33,978 bases of DNA from CAZDYI01 sp964509765 (GCA_964509765.1 CAZDYI010000032.1:1-33978); one strand, 5' to 3'. Shown: positions 18,886-27,194, numbered from the stretch's first letter. Notes: generated by a model from the sequence alone, not told the origin. Numbers and translations are program-made.

Positions 18886-20157
18886 TCACCAAGGCTCGGT
18901 CAGGCTTGAGATCGGCCATGCCTCGACGCCGTCGTCGTGCTTGATCGTCCGTTCCCCTCCGTAGAAGATGATCGCTCGCTTGCACCTCTTTCCGAGCGCC
19001 GTCTTGAACTCAACGAGGTTCGATCTGTCAGAGCCGCCTACAGTCTTCGAAGCCTTGACCTCGAAGGCTACGCAGCCAGATGTTGTCTTAAGGATGAAGT
19101 CAACCTCGATGCCGTTGTTCTCCCGATAGTAACAGAATTCCGAGAGCGGACCCAGCGAGCTGGTTTCCTTGTGCTTGCGAAGCTCTGCCAGAACGAAATT
19201 CTCGACGAGCATTCCCCAATGGGGCGAGGATACGAGATCAACGTCGTCCAGCCCCAGCAACGTAGTCGCAAGGCCGCAGTCATTCATGTAAACCTTGTTC
19301 GTCTTGGTTAACTTCCTGTTCCTGACCTTTTCCCCGAAGCTGGGAAGAGGTTCGACGATGAACATGTTGGACAGGTGATCGTGTACCTTCTTCACCAGAT
19401 GTTCAGAGATATCTGTGTCCTCCGAAATCAATCTGATGTTCCTGATCCGACCGATGTTGCCTGCCATCTTGCGAAACAGCAATTGCTGCTTCTCTAGCCC
19501 GATCTCCCCCGCTGCTTCCAGCAGGTCGCCCAGGATTTCCTCGTACAGATATTCCTCCGTCGACTTGGCCTTGCTGCGGGCGGAGCGCATCACGGGATAT
19601 CCGCCTTTCCTCACCTCCACTTCCAGGCCTTCGGTCGTCCTGTCGGGCGGGCTGAGACCGGACAGGATGGAATCGATGACGTTGCCGCTGCCTGCGGGTT
19701 TCGACGAGTTGGCATGCTGACTGTTCGCTCCCTTGGCCCTCCGGAGCTCGAACTGGCTGTAGGGTCGCATGAAAAGGTGCTTCTTCCTCACGCCCAAGGG
19801 GTTGAAAGAGACTCTCATCCTGTAGCGGTCTGCGGAACCCGTGAGAAGGAACATGCCCGCCCTCCTGTTGTTGTCCACGATCCGCTTGACTTCCCTGACC
19901 AGTTCCGGGAAAAGCTGGATCTCGTCGATGACGACGAAACCCGACCCGTCGCCCAGCTGATCGGGGTCGTCGCGCAGGCGGGACATCTCGCGCATCGAGT
20001 CCATCGTCCAGTACTGGCCGTCCAGCTGTTCACACAGGCGTTTCGCCAACGTGGTCTTGCCCACCTGCCGCGCACCCTGCAACACAACGACAGGGAACTC
20101 CTTCAGTTCTTCCGACGCAGCATTCTCGATGTCGCGCTCGATGAAAATGTCGTTCAT
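18886..20157 (-). CDS. AAA_14 / DUF4143 ATPase with PD-(D/E)XK-like C-terminus
   Basis: Cytosolic ATPase of the AAA_14-DUF4143 family, 423 residues from this start. Walker A GARQVGKTT is at residues 28-36, Walker B in VVIDEIQLF near 80, and a sensor-like LLTGSADRYRM near 111. The DUF4143 part from about 200 contains a nuclease-fold signature: VENFVLAEL, GIEVDFIL and CVAFEVKAS (E-x-K near 370). Family members are widespread and mostly of unknown role; defence and mobile-element links have been suggested. GTG at 20175 is in frame but overlaps the promoter; ATG at 20157 is preferred because the likely transcript begins almost at it. Base composition is visibly less GC-rich than the flanking rha genes, suggesting recent acquisition between the two divergent rhamnose operons. 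Confidence 0.87.
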   Translation of the reverse strand: MNDIFIERDIENAASEELKEFPVVVLQGARQVGKTTLAKRLCEQLDGQYWTMDSMREMSRLRDDPDQLGDGSGFVVIDEIQLFPELVREVKRIVDNNRRAGMFLLTGSADRYRMRVSFNPLGVRKKHLFMRPYSQFELRRAKGANSQHANSSKPAGSGNVIDSILSGLSPPDRTTEGLEVEVRKGGYPVMRSARSKAKSTEEYLYEEILGDLLEAAGEIGLEKQQLLFRKMAGNIGRIRNIRLISEDTDISEHLVKKVHDHLSNMFIVEPLPSFGEKVRNRKLTKTNKVYMNDCGLATTLLGLDDVDLVSSPHWGMLVENFVLAELRKHKETSSLGPLSEFCYYRENNGIEVDFILKTTSGCVAFEVKASKTVGGSDRSNLVEFKTALGKRCKRAIIFYGGERTIKHDDGVEAWPISSLTEPW

Positions 20158-20165
20158 TGTTCCCA

Positions 20166-20194
20166 ATTGTAGCACCTTCTCTGATAAATATCAA
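20166..20194 (-). promoter_or_regulatory. Near-consensus promoter giving a leaderless transcript
   Basis: On the minus strand TTGATA (20189-20194) and TACAAT (20166-20171) each match five of six consensus bases and are exactly 17 bases apart. Only eight bases separate the -10 from the ATG at 20157, so the message would begin at or within a base or two of the start codon. Confidence 0.7.
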
Positions 20195-20214
20195 TGATTC
20201 GTCATTATTTATCA
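20182..20214. promoter_or_regulatory. Operator-like compound palindrome over the -35 box
   Basis: Nine-base arms TGATAAATA (20182-20190) and TATTTATCA (20206-20214) enclose a second dyad, AATGA-TTCG-TCATT (20193-20206). The element overlaps the -35 of the DUF4143 gene, as a repressor site would. A third copy of ATTTATCA lies at 18805-18812, on the other side of that gene. Confidence 0.5.
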
Positions 20215-20325
20215 TGACATAGTGTCAATATAATTACATAAATAACGTCAATAATTATTTGAACATGCGTTAATTACTCTTAAAACAATAAGATAGGTAA
20301 ATTTCAAACCGGCGAAACCCACATG

Positions 20326-20337
20326 ATTCAGCTGAAT
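20326..20337. promoter_or_regulatory. 12-bp perfect palindrome upstream of rhaS
   Basis: ATTCAGCTGAAT is a perfect palindrome about 300 bases upstream of the rhaS ATG. It could be a regulator site for the rha genes, but its distance from the -10 and the lack of a second copy leave this weak. Confidence 0.25.
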
Positions 20338-20586
20338 TGCAGACGCGCAGGGAAGGCTGATAATGCCTCGGTAACCGTCCTGCATCGAAATATGGATGAC
20401 AGCTAGAGCCGCTGGAGTTTCTTGTTGCGGAGGGGGTCATCGAGGTCATGGAGAGATGCCTTGGATTCAGTGCGGTTGTTTCCTGCGCGGCGGCGGAAAC
20501 GACGACAAAGTGAGAACACCGGCCAGCCATGGCAGTTTCCGAATGGTGTCGCGCCGAAAACCACGATGCGTCAGCCTGCTTGCAAG

Positions 20587-20626
20587 TATAATCAAGCGTC
20601 TTTCTGATCACTTAAAGGTAGGAGGT
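20587..20626 (+). promoter_or_regulatory. -10 box and strong ribosome-binding site of rhaS
   Basis: TATAAT (20587-20592) lies 40 bases before the ATG and AGGAGGT (20620-20626) six bases before it. No recognisable -35 is present at normal spacing, which fits an activator-dependent promoter. The Shine-Dalgarno decides the start at 20633 over the longer open frame. Confidence 0.6.
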
Positions 20627-20632
20627 AGTGTC

Positions 20633-21733
20633 ATGAAAAGAGCAACAGCATCCATTCTCGCGGCCGCGATGGCCGCCTCGCCCGTTTCCTGGGCGGCCTG
20701 GGACGGCGCAGACGACCTGCCGACCAACCCGCTGCCGTGCACAGGCGGCGGCGGAGCGGTTGCGTCCGTTCCGTACGACGGCGGGCAGCCGACCGGGGCG
20801 TCCGACAAGATGGGCCAGCAGATCGAGCTCGTCGACGTGCCCAAGCTGATCGGCATCGGCTACTTCAACGCAACCGCGCTCGGAATGCAGCAGGCGGCCG
20901 AGGAGCTCGGCAACGTCAAGGTCACCACCGACGGACCGACCGAGGCGAACATCGACGACCAGATCACCTTCATCGACAACTTCATCACGCAGGGAGTCGA
21001 CGGGGTGCTGTTCGCCGCCAACGACCCGGTCGCGATCGCGCCGGTGCTCAAGAAGGCGCTCGGCCGCGGCATACACGTCGTCGGCTACGACGCCAACTCG
21101 CAGCCCGACGCAAGGGAGTGGTTCGTAAACCAGGCCGAGTTCAACGGCATCGCCAAGTCGATGATCGACGCGATGGCCGAGGAGATCGGCTCGGACGGCA
21201 AGTTCGCGATCGTCACCAGCACGTTCACCACGCCCAACCAGGCGCGCTGGATCGCCGAGATGGAGGCCTACCAGCAGAAGTGCCACCCCGGGATGACCTG
21301 GCTCGAGACCGTCGAGGCCCAGGAGGACAACGTCCTTTCGTTCAACCAGGCGAACACGCTGATCAACAAGCACGGCGACGACCTTGACGGCCTGTTCGGC
21401 ATGACCAGCGTCGCGACGCCGGCTTCCGCCGAGGCGGTCACCCAGGCCGGGCAGTGCGGCAGCGTCGCGGTGGTCGGCCTTGCGACCCCCAACGCGATGA
21501 AGCCGTACGTCGGCTCGGGCTGCGTGAAGTCGGTGGTCCTGTGGAACCCGGTCGACCTCGGCTACGCCGCGGTCTACGTGACCCGCGCGGTCGTCGACGG
21601 CAAGCTCTCGCCGGGCGACTCCTCGGTCGACGCCGGCAGGCTCGGCACGCTCCAGGTGGTCAACGGCAGCGAGATCCTCCTCGGCGCGCCGTTCGTCTTC
21701 AACTCCTCGAACATCAACGACTTCGACTTCTAG
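20633..21733 (+). CDS. rhaS: Rhamnose ABC transporter substrate-binding protein
   Basis: Periplasmic sugar-binding protein of the Peripla_BP_4 / RhaS type, 366 residues. A signal peptide is visible over residues 1-22 (ending SPVSWAAW). The mature part shows IGIGYFNATALGMQQAAEEL, a GVDGVLFAANDPVAIAPV block, VVGYDANSQPDAR and the C-terminal SSNINDFDF typical of this class. It heads the rhaSTPQ operon and lies divergent from rhaD-rhaI-rhaK, which makes L-rhamnose the likely ligand. The name follows the rhizobial usage, where RhaS is the binding protein, not the E. coli regulator RhaS. Confidence 0.88.
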   Translation: MKRATASILAAAMAASPVSWAAWDGADDLPTNPLPCTGGGGAVASVPYDGGQPTGASDKMGQQIELVDVPKLIGIGYFNATALGMQQAAEELGNVKVTTDGPTEANIDDQITFIDNFITQGVDGVLFAANDPVAIAPVLKKALGRGIHVVGYDANSQPDAREWFVNQAEFNGIAKSMIDAMAEEIGSDGKFAIVTSTFTTPNQARWIAEMEAYQQKCHPGMTWLETVEAQEDNVLSFNQANTLINKHGDDLDGLFGMTSVATPASAEAVTQAGQCGSVAVVGLATPNAMKPYVGSGCVKSVVLWNPVDLGYAAVYVTRAVVDGKLSPGDSSVDAGRLGTLQVVNGSEILLGAPFVFNSSNINDFDF

Positions 21734-21767
21734 GTCGGGCGAAGCAGCAACCTCACCCCCGCCTCCC

Positions 21768-23318
21768 GTGGATGGCAAGCGGGAGGCAGGGAACGGGGCG
21801 GCGGCGGGCGCCCCGCAAGGGGCGGCCGTCAGGCTTCGCTCCGTCAGCAAGAGCTTTCCCGGGGTCCAGGCGCTTGAGGACGTAGACCTCGACCTTTACC
21901 CGGGCAAGGTCCACGCCCTGCTCGGCGAGAACGGCGCCGGCAAGTCGACGCTGATCAAGGTCCTCTCGGGCGTCTACCGGCCCGAGTCGGGCACCATCGA
22001 GATAGAGGGGCGCGAAAGGCGCCTCGAGGGCCCGGCCGAGGCCCAGTCGCTCGGCATCGCGACCATCCACCAGGAGCTCCTGCAGTTCCCGGACCTCAGC
22101 GTCGCGGAGAACATCTTCCTCGGCCACGCGCCGATGCGCGGGATGCGGCGCATCGACTGGAAGGCGATGCGCGAGCGCGCCCACGAGCTGCTCGCCCAGC
22201 TCGGGGCAGACGAGATCGGCGTCGACACCCAGGTCGGCTCGCTGTCGGTCGGCAACAGGCAGCGGGTAGAGATCGCAAAGGCGATGTCGCTCAACGCGAA
22301 GGTGCTCGTCATGGACGAGCCGACCGCGGCGCTTACCGACCACGACGTGACCACCCTGTTCGAGACTGTGCGGCTGCTGTGCTCGCGCGGGGTCGCGGTC
22401 GCGTACATCACCCACCGCCTCGACGAGATCTTCGTGCTGGCCGACCAGGTCACGGTCCTGCGCGACGGAAAGCGGATCGCGGTGTCGGAGGTCCCGGACA
22501 CCGACACCGACGAGCTGGTCAACTGGATGGTCGGCAGGAGCATCGACGTCCTCTACCCGGGCGGCAAGGGCAAGGCGGGCGACGCGGTGCTCGAGGTGCG
22601 CGGCCTGCGCCGGACGCCGTCGAGCCCCGAGGTCAGCCTCGAGGTCCGCGCCGGCGAGATCGTCGGGCTCGCGGGCCTCGTCGGCGCGGGGCGCTCTGAG
22701 GTCGCGCGCGCGGTCTTCGGAATCGACCCCGCCCACGCGGGCGAGATACTCGTCTCGGGGCAGAAGGCGTCGATCCGCTCGCCGGAGGACGCCAAGGAGT
22801 GCGGGATAGCCTACATCCCCGAGGACCGCGGCATACAGGGGCTCGTCAAGCCGATGACGGTGCGGGAGAACGCCTCGATGGCGGTCCTCGGAGATGTGTC
22901 CAGGGCGGCGGTCATCGACCGCGGCGCCGAGGCCAGGCTAGCCGACGGCATCATCGAGCAGTTCGAGGTGCGCACGCCGGGCCCGACCCAGGTCGTCGGC
23001 AGGCTCTCGGGCGGCAACCAGCAGAAGATCGTGATCGGCAAGTGGCTCGCGACCAGGCCGAAGGTCCTGATCATGGACGAGCCGACCCGCGGGATCGACA
23101 TCGGGGCCAAGAGCGAGATCCACAAGCTGATGGTCGACCTGACCGAGGACGGCATGGCGGTGCTGATGATCTCGAGCGACCTGCCCGAGGTGATCGGGAT
23201 GAGCGACAGGGTGATCGTGATGGCGAGCGACCGGGTCGTCGCCGAGTTCGGCCGCGGCGAGGCGACCGAGGACAGCGTGGGCGCGGCGATGATGCACGAG
23301 TACGGCGACGATGGCTGA
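21768..23318 (+). CDS. rhaT: Rhamnose ABC transporter ATP-binding protein
   Basis: Double-NBD ATPase of the ribose/rhamnose (CUT2) importer class, 516 residues. NBD1 has Walker A GENGAGKST near 53, signature LSVGNRQR near 160 and Walker B VLVMDEPTAAL near 180. NBD2 has the family's atypical Walker A GLVGAGRSEVAR near 304, signature LSGGNQQK near 412 and Walker B VLIMDEPTRGID near 432. The GTG start has no clear Shine-Dalgarno, but no later in-frame start precedes the first beta strand (VRLRSVSKSF). It follows rhaS by 34 bases and overlaps rhaP by eight (ATGGCTGA). The name follows the rhizobial scheme; E. coli RhaT is an unrelated symporter. Confidence 0.9.
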   Translation: MDGKREAGNGAAAGAPQGAAVRLRSVSKSFPGVQALEDVDLDLYPGKVHALLGENGAGKSTLIKVLSGVYRPESGTIEIEGRERRLEGPAEAQSLGIATIHQELLQFPDLSVAENIFLGHAPMRGMRRIDWKAMRERAHELLAQLGADEIGVDTQVGSLSVGNRQRVEIAKAMSLNAKVLVMDEPTAALTDHDVTTLFETVRLLCSRGVAVAYITHRLDEIFVLADQVTVLRDGKRIAVSEVPDTDTDELVNWMVGRSIDVLYPGGKGKAGDAVLEVRGLRRTPSSPEVSLEVRAGEIVGLAGLVGAGRSEVARAVFGIDPAHAGEILVSGQKASIRSPEDAKECGIAYIPEDRGIQGLVKPMTVRENASMAVLGDVSRAAVIDRGAEARLADGIIEQFEVRTPGPTQVVGRLSGGNQQKIVIGKWLATRPKVLIMDEPTRGIDIGAKSEIHKLMVDLTEDGMAVLMISSDLPEVIGMSDRVIVMASDRVVAEFGRGEATEDSVGAAMMHEYGDDG

Positions 23319-24291
23319 CACGGCGGGCACAGCGCTGCGCCCGAGGAGGCTCGGCAGCGTCCTGTTCAGCCAGGAGATGGCGCTTGTCGCCGCGCTGCTG
23401 ACGCTGATGCTGGTGGTGGGCCTTGTCAACGAGCGCTACGTCGCCGAGCGCAACCTCACGAGCATCCTGCTCGCGCACGCGTACATCGCCGTGGCCGCGA
23501 TCGGCATGTCGATGGTGATCATCACCGGCAACATCGACATCTCGGTCGGCTCGCTGATCGGCGTGCTCGCCGCGGTCAGCGGAACGATCGCGACCAAGGG
23601 CTACCCGGTGTGGATGGCCTGGACGGCGCCTGTGCTGCTCGCGATGGTGATCTCCGGCTCGCTCGGCCTGCTGGTGGCGTACTGCAGGATACCGGCAATC
23701 GTCGCCTCGCTTGGGTACCTGAGCATACTCAAGGGCGGGCTGATCATCTGGACCGGCGGGGCGTGGATCTCCGACCTCCCCGAGGACTTCGGCCTGGCGC
23801 TGATGCGCCCGCTCGGCATCCCGATGCCGGTTTGGTTCATGGTAACCCTCACCGCGGCGGCCGCCTACTGGATGCGCAACAGCAGGCTGGGGCGCTCGTT
23901 CTACGCGGTCGGCGGCAACGCCGAGGCGGCAAGGCTCGCGGGGATGTCGCCGCAGCGGCTCGTCGCGACCGTCTTCGTCATCAACGGCTTCTTCGCCGGG
24001 ATCGCAGGGGTGCTGTTCGCGACGCAGCTCAAGGTGATCCAGACGACCGTCCCGCCGTACCTCGAGCTGACGATCATCACCGCGTCGGTCGTCGGCGGCG
24101 TGAGCATACTCGGCGGGACGGGCACCGTCGTCGGCTCGACGCTCGCCGCGGTGCTGCTCGCCGCGATCGGCTCGGCGCTGATCTTCATCAACGTCTCGCC
24201 GTTCTGGATCCGCGCGACCTACGGGACGCTGATCCTGGTCACCGTCCTGTTCGACCTCCACCGCAGGCGGCTGCAGAGGCAGAGGCTGTGA
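23311..24291 (+). CDS. rhaP: Rhamnose ABC transporter permease
   Basis: Inner-membrane permease of the CUT2 (RbsC-like) family, 326 residues with about eight to ten hydrophobic segments. Family blocks are visible: GMSMVIITGNIDISVGSLIG near residue 65, YAVGGNAEAARLAGMS near 195, and GGVSILGGTGTVVGSTLAAV near 263. It is coupled to the ATPase by an eight-base overlap and to rhaQ by a GTGA overlap. With RhaQ it forms the membrane channel for rhamnose. Confidence 0.9.
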   Translation: MADTAGTALRPRRLGSVLFSQEMALVAALLTLMLVVGLVNERYVAERNLTSILLAHAYIAVAAIGMSMVIITGNIDISVGSLIGVLAAVSGTIATKGYPVWMAWTAPVLLAMVISGSLGLLVAYCRIPAIVASLGYLSILKGGLIIWTGGAWISDLPEDFGLALMRPLGIPMPVWFMVTLTAAAAYWMRNSRLGRSFYAVGGNAEAARLAGMSPQRLVATVFVINGFFAGIAGVLFATQLKVIQTTVPPYLELTIITASVVGGVSILGGTGTVVGSTLAAVLLAAIGSALIFINVSPFWIRATYGTLILVTVLFDLHRRRLQRQRL

Positions 24292-25232
24292 AGCTGGTCT
24301 CGGACAGCCACCTGCACGAGAGGATACTCGCGCTGATCCTCGCGGTCTCGCTGGTCGTGCTGTCGCTTCTGACCGACAAGTTCATGACGGTCGACAACAT
24401 CCTCAACCAGGGCAGGCTGATCGCCGAGATCGGGCTCGTCGCGCTGCCGATGACCCTGATCATCGTCACCGGCGGGATCGACCTCGCGGTGGGGTCGATA
24501 CTCGGCCTGAGCGCGATCGTGCTCGGCATCACCTGGAAGAACCTCGGCATGCCGCTCGGCGTGGCGATGGGGACCGCGGTCTTCGCCGGCGCCTGCGCGG
24601 GGCTTGTCAACGGCTGGCTCGTGACCCGCATGCGGGTGCCGCCGCTGATAACGACGCTCGCGACGCTCGCGCTGTTCCGCGGCGTGGCCGAGGGGCTCAG
24701 CCAGGCGCGCTCGGTGCGCGGCTACCCGGAGTGGTTCTTCTTCCTCGGCCAGGGCGAGATTCTCGGCGTGCCGGTGCAGCTGATCATCCTGCTCGCCGCG
24801 ATCGTCGCGTTCTGGTTTCTGCTCTCGCGCACCGTGCTCGGACGGAGCCTGTACGCGATAGGGCACAACGAGGTCGCCGCGCGGTACTCGGGGATTGCGG
24901 TCGACCGGATCAAGATGCTGATCTACGGGCTGTCGGGCCTGCTAGCGGGCCTGGCCGGGGTGATCTTCGTCTCGCGGGTAAGCACGACGCGGTCGGACAT
25001 GGGCTCCGGCCTCGAGCTCGACGTGATCGCCGCGGTCGTCCTCGGCGGAACGAGCATCTTCGGCGGGCGGGGGACGATCGTCGGGACGGTGCTCGGCTTC
25101 GTCCTGATCGGCCTGCTCAAGAACGGCCTGGCCCTGACAGGCGTCAAGGGCGACGCAACCATCGTCGTCATCGGCCTGGTGCTGATACTGTCGATCCTGA
25201 CGTCGAACCTGCTCGAGCGAAGGCAGGAATGA
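24288..25232 (+). CDS. rhaQ: Rhamnose ABC transporter permease
   Basis: Second CUT2 permease, 314 residues, with the same signature blocks as RhaP: LIIVTGGIDLAVGSILGLS near residue 57, YAIGHNEVAARYSGI near 186 and GGTSIFGGRGTIVGTVLGF near 250. The frame is open far upstream in the rhaP gene, but the GTG at 24288, overlapping the rhaP stop as GTGA, gives the family-sized product. Last gene of the operon. No rhamnose mutarotase (rhaU) or DeoR-type regulator follows, unlike some rhizobial clusters; the next gene begins a foreign-looking region. Confidence 0.9.
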   Translation: MKLVSDSHLHERILALILAVSLVVLSLLTDKFMTVDNILNQGRLIAEIGLVALPMTLIIVTGGIDLAVGSILGLSAIVLGITWKNLGMPLGVAMGTAVFAGACAGLVNGWLVTRMRVPPLITTLATLALFRGVAEGLSQARSVRGYPEWFFFLGQGEILGVPVQLIILLAAIVAFWFLLSRTVLGRSLYAIGHNEVAARYSGIAVDRIKMLIYGLSGLLAGLAGVIFVSRVSTTRSDMGSGLELDVIAAVVLGGTSIFGGRGTIVGTVLGFVLIGLLKNGLALTGVKGDATIVVIGLVLILSILTSNLLERRQE

Positions 25233-25273
25233 CGGCCAGCCGGCTCCGGCCGCCGGGGATTGACTGTACAATG

Positions 25274-25334
25274 TTGTTCAATATTGCACACTCCGGCAAT
25301 GTAATTAGACACTTTGCTTCGTATTATTGAACAA
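25274..25334. promoter_or_regulatory. 10-bp inverted repeat in the AT-rich leader
   Basis: TTGTTCAATA (25274-25283) and its exact complement TATTGAACAA (25325-25334) are 41 bases apart in a short AT-rich stretch between rhaQ and the dual-HTH gene. Related sequences ACAATGTT (25268-25275) and ACAATATT (25331-25338) overlap the arms. The array suggests co-operative binding by a dimeric regulator, perhaps the HTH protein encoded just downstream. Confidence 0.5.
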
Positions 25335-25373
25335 TATTCGGGGTCATCGTGCCGTTGCTATACATTTAGGGCG

Positions 25374-25398
25374 CATCATGGCAGCAATGATGTATAAT
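25374..25398 (+). promoter_or_regulatory. Dyad plus perfect -10 directly before the start codon
   Basis: A CATCAT/ATGATG dyad (25374-25379 and 25387-25392, seven-base spacer) occupies the place of a -35 and abuts a perfect TATAAT (25393-25398). The GTG start codon follows after eight bases, so the transcript should be leaderless. An in-frame TAA just upstream excludes an earlier start. Confidence 0.5.
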
Positions 25399-25406
25399 CC
25401 TGGACC

Positions 25407-27194
25407 GTGAAGGGCAAGACAGTCAAGCAAGGTGGCTTCGACCCGTTCCGCCGCCTGGTGGCGGCGGCGAACGTGCTGGCGATCGCGCAGGTCAGGTTTC
25501 CGTTCATCCCGGAAATCCAGCATCCCGGCTCGGAGCCCAAGATCCGGGAGGTCCTGGGCGACGCCTACCCGGTCATGCGCGCGAGGCGGACCCGGGACGA
25601 CGTCCGGACCGGCGACCGGCCGCCGCCCAACGAGCTGTTCGACCTCTCCTGGAGGCTGTCGGACGGGAGCGGGGAGTCGCTCTGGAATGTCAGCCTGAGT
25701 CCGGACAGCCTTTCGCTGGAGTCGCGAGCCTTGTTCGACAGGAAGGCGTTCCTGGGCAGGCTTGCGGACGTCGCGGCCATGGTCCTGAAGCTCTTCCGTC
25801 CCGCATGCTCCAACCGGGTGGGCCTGAGGTTTCTCGCCGAGGTCGATGCGGATGCGGCGGAAGGGCTGATCAGCCCCGAGTACCTGGGGACGCGCAGGCG
25901 ACACCTCGCGGGCCCGGCCCCGGCAGGGTCCGGGGACGGCCTGTTGAGCCACGAGGAGTCCTTCACGACCCGCGGCGGGTATTCCGTCAGGGAGCAATGG
26001 GGCAACAGGCCCCTTGTGGTTGCCGCAGGACGGGCAGGAGCGGATTCGAAAAAAAGGCAGGGTTGGACCATGGACATCGACATCTACAAGTTCGAGGAGG
26101 CGGAATTCGATCCCGAAGGCGTGAGGCACGAGGCCGAGGGCCTTGTGCAGGACCTGGAGCAGCTCGTCGGCGACATGGTCGAGGAGCCCAAGGCCATGCC
26201 TGAAGCAGGAAGGGCCGGGACCGGCCCGGACAAGGATGCTCCGGAGGACGAGCCAGGAAGCGTCGATCCGAAGCCGATTCGTTCCGTACCCCCGGACCAG
26301 GCCGTTAGGGAGATCCGCAAGTTGGGAGAACTCAGCTGGGAGGAGGTCGCGGTCCTGCTGGGTGTCACGCGGGGCACGGTCCACAACTGGGCGAACGGAA
26401 GGAAACTGACGGACAAGAACAGGAAGGTTGTTGACATGGTGTGGGATTTGGTGAGGTTCCTCCATGAGCGGGCGAAGGAGCACACGCGCAGGCTTCTGCT
26501 TGAGGTGGACCCGTTATGGGGACAGTCCAGGTACGACCTGCTGCGGCGCGGCTACTACATGGAGGCAATCTCCGGAGTGATGGACTGGGACCCCTCGGCG
26601 GAAAGGGTTCCCGACGAGCTTGAGCGCGAGGACCCGGAATTGAGAAGCGAGGTCGCAGCCGAGCTCGAGTCGCTGAACCTGGAGCCGGGGCCGCTGCTGG
26701 CGTTTTCTCCGGTCGAGGCCCTGTCCGAGTTGTGCCAGCTCTCCGGCCTGAAACAGAGCCTGGTCGCAAAGATGCTTCAGGTGTCTCCCGACAGCATCGA
26801 GTATTGGGCGATCGAGAAGCCGCATACAAAGGAGAAGCTGGTCTTGTTGTACAGGATGCTTGCGGCGGTCCGGCACCTGTACCAAGGATCGTACTCCGAC
26901 ACCATCGAGAAGCTGACCGAGACCGAGCCGTCCAGCGGAATGACCAGGTACGAGCTGCTGAAGGCCCACCGCTTCGACGATGCCGTGTCCGGCGTGGAGA
27001 ACGTCGACAACATCGCCCCCCGCATGAAGTACGACAGGAACGAATATGAGTTCGGCAAGCCTCCGCCCCTTGAAGCGATGCTTGGCCCAGAGCTGGGCCC
27101 GATCAAGATCATTTCGCGGAAACGCAAGCCCGGCGACGAAGACTTGCCGAGGATTCCACTAACGGTGTTGTATCCGGATGACGGATCTGCCTGA
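25407..27194 (+). CDS. TIGR04255-like protein with two helix-turn-helix modules
   Basis: Uncharacterised 595-residue protein. Residues about 20-250 resemble the TIGR04255 family (sporadically distributed, function unknown): an N-terminal QVRFPFIPEI strand, LSPDSLSLESRALFDRKAF near 97-115 and NRVGLRFLAEV near 136. A Pro/Asp/Glu-rich linker (260-295) leads to two copies of one module: HTH 1 at 309-330 (LSWEEVAVLLGVTRGTVHNW) with RYDLL at 375, and HTH 2 at 449-470 with RYELL at 514. The HTH followed by a helical RYxLL segment recalls Xre/MbcA/ParS-type antitoxins (inference). The GTG start is the only upstream choice. The stop overlaps the next gene by 17 bases, marking a two-gene unit. Probably a DNA-binding regulator or sensor of that unit. 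Confidence 0.75.
   Translation: MKGKTVKQGGFDPFRRLVAAANVLAIAQVRFPFIPEIQHPGSEPKIREVLGDAYPVMRARRTRDDVRTGDRPPPNELFDLSWRLSDGSGESLWNVSLSPDSLSLESRALFDRKAFLGRLADVAAMVLKLFRPACSNRVGLRFLAEVDADAAEGLISPEYLGTRRRHLAGPAPAGSGDGLLSHEESFTTRGGYSVREQWGNRPLVVAAGRAGADSKKRQGWTMDIDIYKFEEAEFDPEGVRHEAEGLVQDLEQLVGDMVEEPKAMPEAGRAGTGPDKDAPEDEPGSVDPKPIRSVPPDQAVREIRKLGELSWEEVAVLLGVTRGTVHNWANGRKLTDKNRKVVDMVWDLVRFLHERAKEHTRRLLLEVDPLWGQSRYDLLRRGYYMEAISGVMDWDPSAERVPDELEREDPELRSEVAAELESLNLEPGPLLAFSPVEALSELCQLSGLKQSLVAKMLQVSPDSIEYWAIEKPHTKEKLVLLYRMLAAVRHLYQGSYSDTIEKLTETEPSSGMTRYELLKAHRFDDAVSGVENVDNIAPRMKYDRNEYEFGKPPPLEAMLGPELGPIKIISRKRKPGDEDLPRIPLTVLYPDDGSA

Larger units (their letters stand above)
20158..20632. other. AT-rich divergent intergenic region upstream of rhaS
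   Basis: This 475-base stretch has no convincing gene. Its left third (about 20160-20310) is strongly AT-rich and holds the DUF4143-gene promoter, a palindromic operator-like element, GACA/TGTC arms at 20216-20226 and a direct repeat GTCAATA (20224-20230 and 20247-20253). Further right are a 12-bp palindrome (20326-20337), GTTTCC/GGAAAC arms (20478-20500) and the rhaS -10 and Shine-Dalgarno. Confidence 0.6.

Noticed and set aside
20158..20632. CRISPR array or insertion-sequence ends in the AT-rich region
   Set aside because: The repeats are short, few and irregularly spaced. No transposase or cas gene and no long terminal inverted repeats were seen.
25260..25272. TTGACT (25260) and TACAAT (25267) as a promoter pair
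   Set aside because: They are only one base apart, and neither has a matching partner at 16-18 bases, so they do not make a promoter together.
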